Source: JBOHUX01 sp050734915 (GTDB taxonomy: Bacteria > Chloroflexota > Dormibacteria > Dormibacterales > Dormibacteraceae). Taken from it: a DNA stretch of 5,607 nucleotides. Each line of letters starts with the position of its first letter. Positions within the stretch are counted from its first letter, which is position 1. The stretch covers positions 1-5,607 of the forward strand of contig JBOHUX010000154.1 of assembly GCA_050734915.1 (NCBI GenBank). The letters run 5' to 3'. Made by a program: the position numbers and the translations under genes. Of the stretch, positions 1-4,299 are shown piece after piece. The notes beneath the pieces are model-generated. The model did no database searches. It had not been told where the DNA came from and saw nothing but the letters and a program-made list of their open reading frames with translations.

Positions 1-599
1 AGCTGATCCCGATCGAGGCCTTCGGGCTGAAGCTGATGTCGATCGGCTTCCTGGCCGGCTCCGAGAAGGCGATGGTATGGCGCGGCCCGATGGTGTCGAA
101 GGCCATCCAGCAGATGCTCGGCGACGTCAACTGGGGAGAGCTGGACTACCTGGTGATCGACCTCCCGCCGGGCACCGGAGACGCCTCCTTGACGGTGGCC
201 CAATCGGTCCCCCTGAGCGGCGTCGCCATCGTCTGCACGCCGCAGGACGTGGCCCTCGACATCGCCGTCAAGGCGCTCCAGATGTTCCGCTCCCTCAACG
301 TCACCCCGCTCGGGTTGATCGAGAACATGAGCTGGTACGTCTGCCCGGACTGCGGCCACACCGCGCACATCTTCTCCCACGGCGGCGCCGAGAAGGCGTC
401 ACGGCGGCTCGGCCTCCCCTATCTGGGCGCCATCCCCCTCGAGGAGGCGATCCGCGAGGAGGCCGACGCCGGCGCCCCGGTGGTCGTCTCGAGGCCTGAT
501 TCGGCGGGCGCCGCGGCCTTCCGCGAGCTCGCCACCAAGGTGGCGGCGCAGACTTCGATCCACTCCTACCGCAAGCTGCCCGTCCTCAACGTCCGCTGA
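1..599 (+). CDS. mrp: Mrp/ApbC (NBP35-type) iron-sulfur carrier ATPase, 5' partial
   Basis: The reading frame is open from base 3 and the gene starts outside the window; about 198 C-terminal residues are visible of a family length near 360. Members are cytosolic P-loop ATPases that bind a bridging [4Fe-4S] cluster and pass it to apo-proteins. The window lacks the Walker A motif but shows the segment leading into MSIGFL (36-53), the Walker B-like DLPPGTGD stretch (159-182), the family signature IENMSWYVCPDCG with the cluster-binding CPDC pair (342-353), and the conserved IPLEEAIREE region. This pattern separates Mrp from MinD and ParA relatives, which lack the CxxC pair. An internal ATG at base 36 is in frame, but it falls inside conserved family sequence, so it is not the start. 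The stop codon touches or overlaps the DUF971 gene downstream, suggesting a shared transcript and a related job in Fe-S delivery. Confidence 0.95.
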   Translation, partial: LIPIEAFGLKLMSIGFLAGSEKAMVWRGPMVSKAIQQMLGDVNWGELDYLVIDLPPGTGDASLTVAQSVPLSGVAIVCTPQDVALDIAVKALQMFRSLNVTPLGLIENMSWYVCPDCGHTAHIFSHGGAEKASRRLGLPYLGAIPLEEAIREEADAGAPVVVSRPDSAGAAAFRELATKVAAQTSIHSYRKLPVLNVR

Positions 600-928
600 T
601 CTCGCCCGACCCCTTCCCGGCCACCCTCGACCTGATCCGGGACGAGCAGGCGCTGGAGATCGTCTGGGACGACGGCCACCGCTCCCGCTACAGCGGTGCC
701 CAGTTGCGCTGGGCCTGCCCCTGCGCCGAGTGCCACGGCGAGATGGGGCTCCCCGGCCGCCTCGACAGCGTGGACTCCCTCCCCGCCGCCGAGCTGGGTC
801 TCACCGACGCCGCCCTGGTGGGCCGTTACGCGATCCAGATCGCCTTCGCCAGCGGCCACTCGACCGGCATCTTCACGTTCCGGTACCTGCGCGGGATCTG
901 CCCCTGCCCCGAGTGCCGGAGAGCCTGA
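596..928 (+). CDS. DUF971 / GBBH_N-like small metal-binding protein
   Basis: From about base 599 to 925 the frame encodes a near-complete DUF971 domain of about 110 residues: an N-terminal strand pair (LEIVWDDGHRSRY), then LRWACPCAEC, a variable middle, VGRYAIQI, and GHSTGIFTFRYLR. In gamma-butyrobetaine hydroxylase the equivalent domain binds zinc through a CxCxxC motif plus a histidine. Here CPCAEC (716-733) and the His of the SGHSTG stretch fit that site. A second CPCPEC (899-916) ends the protein. The same domain is the C-terminal part of plant HCF101, an Mrp-type Fe-S carrier, so its place next to mrp suggests a partner role in Fe-S transfer (inference). The start is uncertain. The frame opens at 500 and has no ATG or GTG. 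The only TTG (704) would remove conserved strands. I place the start at CTG 596, overlapping the mrp stop as CTGA; ATC 599 or fusion by frameshift are alternatives. No Shine-Dalgarno sequence is visible. Confidence 0.8.
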   Translation: MISPDPFPATLDLIRDEQALEIVWDDGHRSRYSGAQLRWACPCAECHGEMGLPGRLDSVDSLPAAELGLTDAALVGRYAIQIAFASGHSTGIFTFRYLRGICPCPECRRA

Positions 929-929
929 G

Positions 930-942
930 GGCCGACCCGGCC
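930..942. terminator. possible short hairpin between convergent genes
   Basis: The 20-bp gap between the convergent DUF971 and response-regulator stop codons contains a GC-only hairpin, GGCCG-ACC-CGGCC. It has a five-pair stem and no T-tract on either side, so it is at best a weak bidirectional terminator and may be chance in such GC-rich DNA. Confidence 0.2.
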
Positions 943-948
943 GCCGCC

Positions 949-1605
949 TCAGACCTCGACCAGGCCCTTGCGAACCGCGTAGAGCACAGCCTGGGCGCGA
1001 TCGTAGATGTTGAGCTTCTCGTACATGTTGCTGACGTGGTTGCGAACCGTCTTCTCGCTGATCTTGAGCTGGTACGCGATCTGCTTGTTCGCCATCCCCG
1101 TCGCCAGCAGCTTCAGGATCTCCACCTCACGGGCGGTCAATCCATCGTAGAAAGCCTTGGGCGTCGAGGAGCCGGTCAGCATGTCCAGGACCCGGCGCGC
1201 GACCGCGCTCGCCATCACCCGCTCCCCCGCCACGACCGCGACGATGCTGGAGACGATGGCGTCGGCCTGCGAGTCCTTGAGGACGTAGCCGCTCGCCCCC
1301 GCCTTCAGCGCCTGCAGCACGTAGCTGTCGGCGTCGAACGTCGTCAGCACCAGCACCTTGACCTCCGGATGCTCGGCGACGATCTTCCGGGTGGCCTCCA
1401 CCCCGTCGAGGTTGGGCATCTTGAGATCCATCAGCACCACGTCGGGCTCGAGCGCCGCGGCGAGCCTGGCCCCCTCGTTGCCGTCCGCCGCCTGCCCGAC
1501 GACCTCGATCCTCGGATCCTCGTCCAGCAGGCGGACCAGCCCCGTCCTGAAGAGCGTCTGGTCGTCGACGATGACGACTCGCGCGGGGCGAACGGCGACG
1601 CTCAT
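949..1605 (-). CDS. NarL/LuxR-family response regulator (REC + HTH), partner of the adjacent kinase
   Basis: The protein has 218 residues, the usual length for this family. Residues 8-125 form a canonical receiver: acidic pair D14-D15, phosphoacceptor D60 in the VVLMDLKMPNLDG stretch, switch residue T88 and K110. Residues 154-215 form a LuxR-type helix-turn-helix beginning DGLTAREVEILKLLATG, with the recognition region KISEKTVRNHVSNMYEKL. It should bind DNA as a dimer after phosphorylation and regulate transcription in the cytosol. The ATG (1605-1603) overlaps the kinase stop as ATGA and has GGAGG about seven bases upstream inside the kinase gene. The two are therefore almost certainly translationally coupled, making the kinase its cognate phosphodonor. 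All phosphorylation residues are intact. The target genes are not known; the dyads near 2441-2476 and 3868-3882 are candidate sites. Confidence 0.96.
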   Translation of the reverse strand: MSVAVRPARVVIVDDQTLFRTGLVRLLDEDPRIEVVGQAADGNEGARLAAALEPDVVLMDLKMPNLDGVEATRKIVAEHPEVKVLVLTTFDADSYVLQALKAGASGYVLKDSQADAIVSSIVAVVAGERVMASAVARRVLDMLTGSSTPKAFYDGLTAREVEILKLLATGMANKQIAYQLKISEKTVRNHVSNMYEKLNIYDRAQAVLYAVRKGLVEV

Positions 1606-2315
1606 CGGACCGCCTCCGCCGGGAATCTCGCCCGCACGGAGCTGCCACGCCCCGGTGCGGACTCCACGATCAGCTCTCCGCCCAGTACCAAGGCGCGCTC
1701 CTTCATGCCCAGGATGCCGAACCCGACCTCGTCAGGCTGGCCCCAGGGAAACCCGTTGCCGTTGTCCGCTATCTCGATCGCCAGCCGGCCGGCCGGCCCT
1801 GCCTCGCCGACGGTGACCCGGATCTCGCTCGCCCCGCTGTGGAAGTAGGCGTTGTTGAGCGCCTCCTGGATGATCCGGTAGAGGTTCATCGCCGTCTGCC
1901 GGGGCAGCAGCTTGGGCCACCCGCGGCGCACCGTCAGCCGGACGCTGATGCCGGTGCGCTCCTGGAACTGCGCCAGGAGGCCGTGCCGCACCGTCTTCAC
2001 GAAGTCGTCCGTGAGGCTCGGCTGACCCCTCAGGTCCGAGAGCAGCTGCCTCACGTTGTGAAGCACCTCCCGGGTCGAGCTCTCCAGCACCGCCACCTCC
2101 CGGATCACGCTGAGCCTGCCGACCTGGTCGCGCTTGAAGCTCTCGAGCTCCATCAGCATGCTGGTCAGGGTCTGCGCGACCTGGTCGTGGAGGTCTCGCG
2201 CCAGCTCCCGGCGGACGCGTTCCTCGATCAATCGATCGTCGATCGCCGATCGCGGCTGCAGGCTGGGCAGGCCGTCACCGACTCCGACCAGCTCCGCCCC
2301 GTAGGACATTGCCAC
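1602..2315 (-). CDS. soluble sensor histidine kinase, HisKA_3/HATPase type (NarX/DegS-like core)
   Basis: The protein has 237 residues. After about 28 unassigned residues comes the HisKA_3 dimerisation domain with the phosphorylated histidine H43 in ELARDLHDQVAQTL. The HATPase domain follows: N-box around RIIQEALNNAYFHSGAS (N155), G1 box DNGNGF (184-189) and G2 box GFGILGMKERA (198-208). It should autophosphorylate with ATP and pass phosphate to the overlapping NarL-type regulator. No membrane segment or PAS, GAF or HAMP domain is present; usual family members are longer, so it is a bare kinase core that must receive its signal through its short N-terminus or a partner protein. I chose GTG 2315 because a strong purine-rich Shine-Dalgarno lies about eight bases upstream; ATG 2309, two codons further in, is the alternative. 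It is the first gene of a kinase-regulator operon behind the promoter at 2432-2459. Confidence 0.95.
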   Translation of the reverse strand: MAMSYGAELVGVGDGLPSLQPRSAIDDRLIEERVRRELARDLHDQVAQTLTSMLMELESFKRDQVGRLSVIREVAVLESSTREVLHNVRQLLSDLRGQPSLTDDFVKTVRHGLLAQFQERTGISVRLTVRRGWPKLLPRQTAMNLYRIIQEALNNAYFHSGASEIRVTVGEAGPAGRLAIEIADNGNGFPWGQPDEVGFGILGMKERALVLGGELIVESAPGRGSSVRARFPAEAVR

Positions 2316-2321
2316 GTAAGA

Positions 2322-2333
2322 CCCCTCTCTCCC
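2322..2333 (-). promoter_or_regulatory. ribosome-binding site of the histidine kinase
   Basis: Read on the minus strand this is GGGAGAGAGGGG, a strong Shine-Dalgarno match. The GAGG core is about eight bases from GTG 2315 but about 14 from ATG 2309, so it favours the GTG start. Confidence 0.6.
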
Positions 2334-2431
2334 ATGTCGATACCGTCAGTCGCAGGCGCGAGAGCCGGAAAGATCCCACCCATCCGCCCGCCCCGGGTCT
2401 GGTCAAGCCCAGCCGCTCCGGGACGTTGCTA

Positions 2432-2459
2432 ACCATAGGGCTTGGAAAACCCAAGTCAA
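2432..2459 (-). promoter_or_regulatory. probable sigma-70-type promoter of the kinase-regulator operon
   Basis: On the minus strand TTGACT (2459-2454) is followed after 16 bases by TATGGT (2437-2432). This gives five of six matches to the -35 consensus and four of six to the -10 consensus. Transcription would begin near 2425, leaving a leader of about 110 bases before the kinase GTG. The spacer holds the CTTGG-N5-CCAAG dyad, and the -35 abuts the ATGGTCAA dyad, so regulator binding would directly affect polymerase access. The stretch is much richer in A and T than its surroundings, as expected of a promoter. The rest of the leader (2316-2425) shows no further clear signal. Confidence 0.5.
2441..2455. 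promoter_or_regulatory. dyad in promoter spacer, CTTGG-N5-CCAAG
   Basis: CTTGGAAAACCCAAG is a perfect inverted repeat with five-base arms and a five-base centre, located between the predicted -35 and -10 of the kinase operon. A related dyad with the same TTGG-N5-CCAA arrangement lies at 3868-3882 upstream of the cyclase operon. It is a candidate operator, and the protein bound is unknown. Confidence 0.4.
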
Positions 2460-2476
2460 TGGTCAATCTTGACCAT
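2459..2476. promoter_or_regulatory. perfect 18-bp dyad, candidate operator
   Basis: ATGGTCAA-TC-TTGACCAT is a perfect inverted repeat with eight-base arms and a two-base centre. It lies immediately upstream of the predicted -35 of the kinase operon and seven bases from the stop of the upstream regulator gene. The size and symmetry fit a dimeric helix-turn-helix regulator such as either NarL/LuxR-type protein here. A further TGGTCAA half-site occurs at 2400-2406, 60 bases from the matching half-site in the left arm, in the transcribed leader. A role as terminator for the upstream gene is less likely because no T-tract follows directly. Confidence 0.5.
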
Positions 2477-2482
2477 TTGTCC

Positions 2483-3178
2483 TCACCTTCTCCCCCGCGC
2501 GCCCCCGGCTTTTCCCCCCGGCGCCTCTCTTTTTCCCCCGGACACGCGGGCCTCGTGGCGGGGTGGGAGCGAGCCCCGGGAGACGCTGGCCGCCTGCACG
2601 CGATTGCGGACGCCGAGCTTGCCCAGGATCTCGTGGACATGCTTGTTGACGGTGGGAAGGGAGATCCCCAGGCTCTGCGAGATCTCCCGGTTGGTCCTGC
2701 CGACGGCGATGTGGTCGAGCACCTCCCATTCCCGGCGGGTGAGGGCCCCCTCCGCCTGCCGTGGGCGCCGGACGCGGGGCTGCCCGGGACGGTGGGCGTC
2801 CCCGCTCTCGACCACCGCCCTGATGATCCTCTCCGCGGGCAGGTCCTTGGCCAGATACCGCGCCGCCCCGGCCGCGAGGGCATCGCGCTCGACCGTCTCG
2901 TCGAACGCCCCGCTGAGAACGAGGACCCTGACCTCGGCATGGGACGCGATGATGGCCCGGGTGGCCTCGATGCCATCGCCGGGGGAGTCGAGGGTGGCAT
3001 CCATGATCACGAGATCCACGGGATCGCTGCGCAGGCGCCAGAGGGCCTCCCGGATGGTGCCCACGTCCCACCTCACGGCCAGCTCGGGGGCGGTCTCCAG
3101 AACCCGGCGCAGCCCAACCCGGAAGACCGGGTGATCGTCGGCGAGCCCCACTCGCAGGACCGGCGGCCGGCTAGCCAT
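2483..3178 (-). CDS. second NarL/LuxR-family response regulator with slightly divergent receiver
   Basis: The protein has 231 residues from ATG 3178. The receiver (about 7-125) keeps D14-D15, phosphoacceptor D60, switch residue S89 and K111. The loop after D60 reads ATLDSPGDG instead of the usual MPxxDG form and is one residue longer than in the neighbouring regulator. The LuxR-type HTH (about 145-200) begins ALTRREWEVLDHIAVG and contains ISLPTVNKHVHEILGKL. A basic, glycine-rich tail of about 35 residues follows the HTH and is not typical. The start is chosen because the receiver normally begins within ten residues, and AGGGA lies seven bases upstream of ATG 3178. An in-frame ATG at 3292 would add 38 unconserved residues. 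The gene ends upstream of the kinase promoter region and is divergent from the receiver-like gene at 3330. Its kinase is probably the same neighbour or one elsewhere (inference). Confidence 0.93.
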   Translation of the reverse strand: MASRPPVLRVGLADDHPVFRVGLRRVLETAPELAVRWDVGTIREALWRLRSDPVDLVIMDATLDSPGDGIEATRAIIASHAEVRVLVLSGAFDETVERDALAAGAARYLAKDLPAERIIRAVVESGDAHRPGQPRVRRPRQAEGALTRREWEVLDHIAVGRTNREISQSLGISLPTVNKHVHEILGKLGVRNRVQAASVSRGSLPPRHEARVSGGKREAPGGKAGGARGRR

Positions 3179-3329
3179 GAGGGCTTCCCTGGGGCCGCCG
3201 GACGAGGTTCGCGAGATCCGCGCGGACCGCTCCGCCGGCGTGATCGCCCAGGAGGCCCGGGCCCCGGCGCCAGTGAGGGACAGAACGCCCATTGGCGGTC
3301 ACCCCGGGCCGGTGCCATGCTGAGGTGTC

Positions 3330-3821
3330 ATGGAGTGCGGGAGTGAAGGGCCGGCACGCGCCGGCACCCGGCGCGAGGGGGTCCTGAGGGCGCTCCTGGT
3401 CGGCGCCGACGCGGGCGCGGCGGCGGCCTTCCGCCTCCAGCTCGAGCTGGACGGCTATGCGGTGGAGGTCGCCGGTGACTACCCGCAGGCCGCGGCGCTG
3501 GCGGCCCGCACCCGCCCCGACTTCGTCTTCCTGGACATCCGCCGCCCCCGGGCGGAGGCGATCTGGCTGGTCGAGGAGATGCGGCGGCTGGTCGGTGACA
3601 TGGCGATCCCGCTCGTCCTGGTCTCGGACGAGAACGAACGGCAACTCGCCGGGCACGGACTTCGACTCGATGCCCATCACTACGTCATTAGAGCACCGGT
3701 GGTTCCAGCCGAACGCATCCGCGACGATCGCGAATCGGGGGCGGCCGCCGCCGCCGATGACGCGGGCGGCTCGAAGGCGCGGTTGCGTAACTTGGACGAA
3801 ATGGAACGAACGGACCATTGA
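3330..3821 (+). CDS. stand-alone degenerate receiver (pseudo-receiver) domain protein
   Basis: The protein has 163 residues. From about residue 18 to 130 it follows the receiver fold: strand RALLVGAD, helix AAAAFRLQLELDGY, strand YAVEVAGD, strand DFVFLDI with aspartate D69 at the phosphoacceptor position, helix IWLVEEMRRLV, strand IPLVLVSDE with S99 at the switch position, and strand HHYVIRAPV. The acidic pair that binds magnesium is replaced by G25-A26, leaving only D27. The MPxxDG turn after D69 is lost, and the lysine before strand 5 ends is R121. Phosphorylation by the normal mechanism is therefore doubtful; it may work as a protein-interaction module. No output domain is present, and the last 35-50 residues are unlike any domain I know. 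AGGTG lies close to ATG 3330. It is divergent from the second regulator and precedes the cyclase operon, so it may modulate this signalling set (inference). Confidence 0.8.
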   Translation: MECGSEGPARAGTRREGVLRALLVGADAGAAAAFRLQLELDGYAVEVAGDYPQAAALAARTRPDFVFLDIRRPRAEAIWLVEEMRRLVGDMAIPLVLVSDENERQLAGHGLRLDAHHYVIRAPVVPAERIRDDRESGAAAAADDAGGSKARLRNLDEMERTDH

Positions 3822-3846
3822 ATGCCCCGAGCACGGCGGCTAGGGT
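3818..3846 (+). promoter_or_regulatory. possible promoter for the 108-residue protein and cyclase genes
   Basis: TTGAAT (3818-3823) and TAGGGT (3841-3846) are separated by exactly 17 bases. TAGGGT resembles the -10 elements common in high-GC Gram-positive bacteria. Transcription would start near 3853, upstream of the dyad at 3868-3882. The -35 overlaps the stop codon of the receiver-like gene. Matches are moderate, so read-through from 3330 remains possible. Confidence 0.35.
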
Positions 3847-3867
3847 GATGCGAGATTCCGCGGACGG

Positions 3868-3882
3868 GTTGGTTTTCCCAAC
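3868..3882. promoter_or_regulatory. dyad GTTGG-N5-CCAAC downstream of the putative promoter
   Basis: GTTGGTTTTCCCAAC is a perfect inverted repeat with five-base arms. It sits about 15 bases downstream of the predicted transcription start. Read on the minus strand its core is TTGGG-AAAA-CCAA, against TTGGG-TTTT-CCAA for the dyad at 2441-2455, so both may bind the same regulator. At this position binding would more likely repress than activate. Confidence 0.35.
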
Positions 3883-3911
3883 GCACGGACCGCAGGCGAG
3901 AGAGGGAGAGA

Positions 3912-3992
3912 GTGACTCGAGTTCGGCGCCTCGCTAGGGCGCGCTGTCCGCGCATCGAGGCCGCGGCCGGCGATGGGTGCGCCCATGCCTGA
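3912..3992 (+). CDS. possible 26-codon leader ORF with strong ribosome-binding site
   Basis: GTG 3912 is preceded by a purine tract with GAGG at 3902-3905, six bases from the start, the best-looking ribosome-binding site in the right half of the window. The frame encodes 26 residues rich in arginine and alanine and ends at TGA 3990-3992. The stop overlaps an in-frame ATG (3985) of the next gene, an arrangement typical of translational coupling. I recognise no family, and the peptide may matter only through its translation. It could equally be a chance frame in GC-rich DNA. Confidence 0.25.
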   Translation: MTRVRRLARARCPRIEAAAGDGCAHA

Positions 3993-4299
3993 GGGCCCCC
4001 TCCGGGCTCCGCTCGCCGGCCACCTGGCTCGGCGTCTCTACCTCATGTCCGAGAGCGCGCTCGAGCAGAGCGTGGCCGCCTGGAGCCTGGCCCGGGCCGG
4101 CGCGGCTTCGGCTCCCCCGCTCGCGCAGCGCACGGCGGAGGAGGCCGCCTGGCACGCGCAGCGATGCGCGCGGGCGCTTCGGGACGAGGCCTGGAAGGAG
4201 TGCGATCGCATCTTCCGCGGTGCTGGCGCGGGGGCTCCCATGGACGGGTCCGCGGCGCCCCGCCCCGGCCCGGGGCCAGGACTGCCGCATGGCGAGTGA
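3973..4299 (+). CDS. 108-residue protein of unknown function upstream of and overlapping the diguanylate cyclase
   Basis: I do not recognise this protein. It is predicted to be mostly helical (roughly residues 15-85), rich in alanine, arginine and glutamate, with two cysteines (C68 and C80), four tryptophans and a proline/glycine-rich C-terminal tail. There is no signal peptide or membrane segment. Codons have strong G/C third positions, as in its neighbours, which supports real coding. The start is uncertain: ATG 3973 has only a distant GAGG, whereas ATG 3985 overlaps the stop of the possible leader ORF and could be started by coupling. The stop lies 11 bases inside the cyclase gene (ATG 4289), so the two are probably co-translated. 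A role as partner or regulator of the cyclase is inferred from this overlap only. Confidence 0.6.
   Translation: MGAPMPEGPLRAPLAGHLARRLYLMSESALEQSVAAWSLARAGAASAPPLAQRTAEEAAWHAQRCARALRDEAWKECDRIFRGAGAGAPMDGSAAPRPGPGPGLPHGE

Noticed and set aside
730..1848. 372-codon plus-strand frame across the regulator and kinase genes
   Set aside because: It runs antisense to two clearly conserved genes and overlaps the DUF971 gene out of frame; its product is rich in Arg, His, Pro and Asp with no domain.
2459..2476. Dyad as an intrinsic terminator of the second regulator gene
   Set aside because: The stem is AT-rich and no T-run follows directly on the minus strand; its position against a -35 element fits an operator better.
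3179..3292. 38-residue N-terminal extension of the second regulator from ATG 3292
   Set aside because: Receivers normally start within about ten residues, the extension has no conserved sequence, and ATG 3178 has a good AGGGA site. A GGTGA before 3292 means it is not fully excluded.
3293..3317. Interrupted dyad TGGC..CACC / GGTGCCA upstream of the receiver-like gene
   Set aside because: The arms match only with a three-base bulge and lie in very GC-rich DNA, so chance is likely. I see no convincing promoter in the 151-bp divergent gap.
2309..3346. 345-codon plus-strand frame over the second regulator
   Set aside because: It is antisense to a clear REC-HTH gene, and the composition is typical of a GC-rich shadow frame.
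4009..4080. Resemblance of LARRLYLMSESALEQ in the 108-residue protein to cyclase repeat 2 (VARRLRIAEPALAQ)
   Set aside because: It needs a gap within a short segment and does not extend over the full 42-residue unit, so I cannot claim a fifth repeat.
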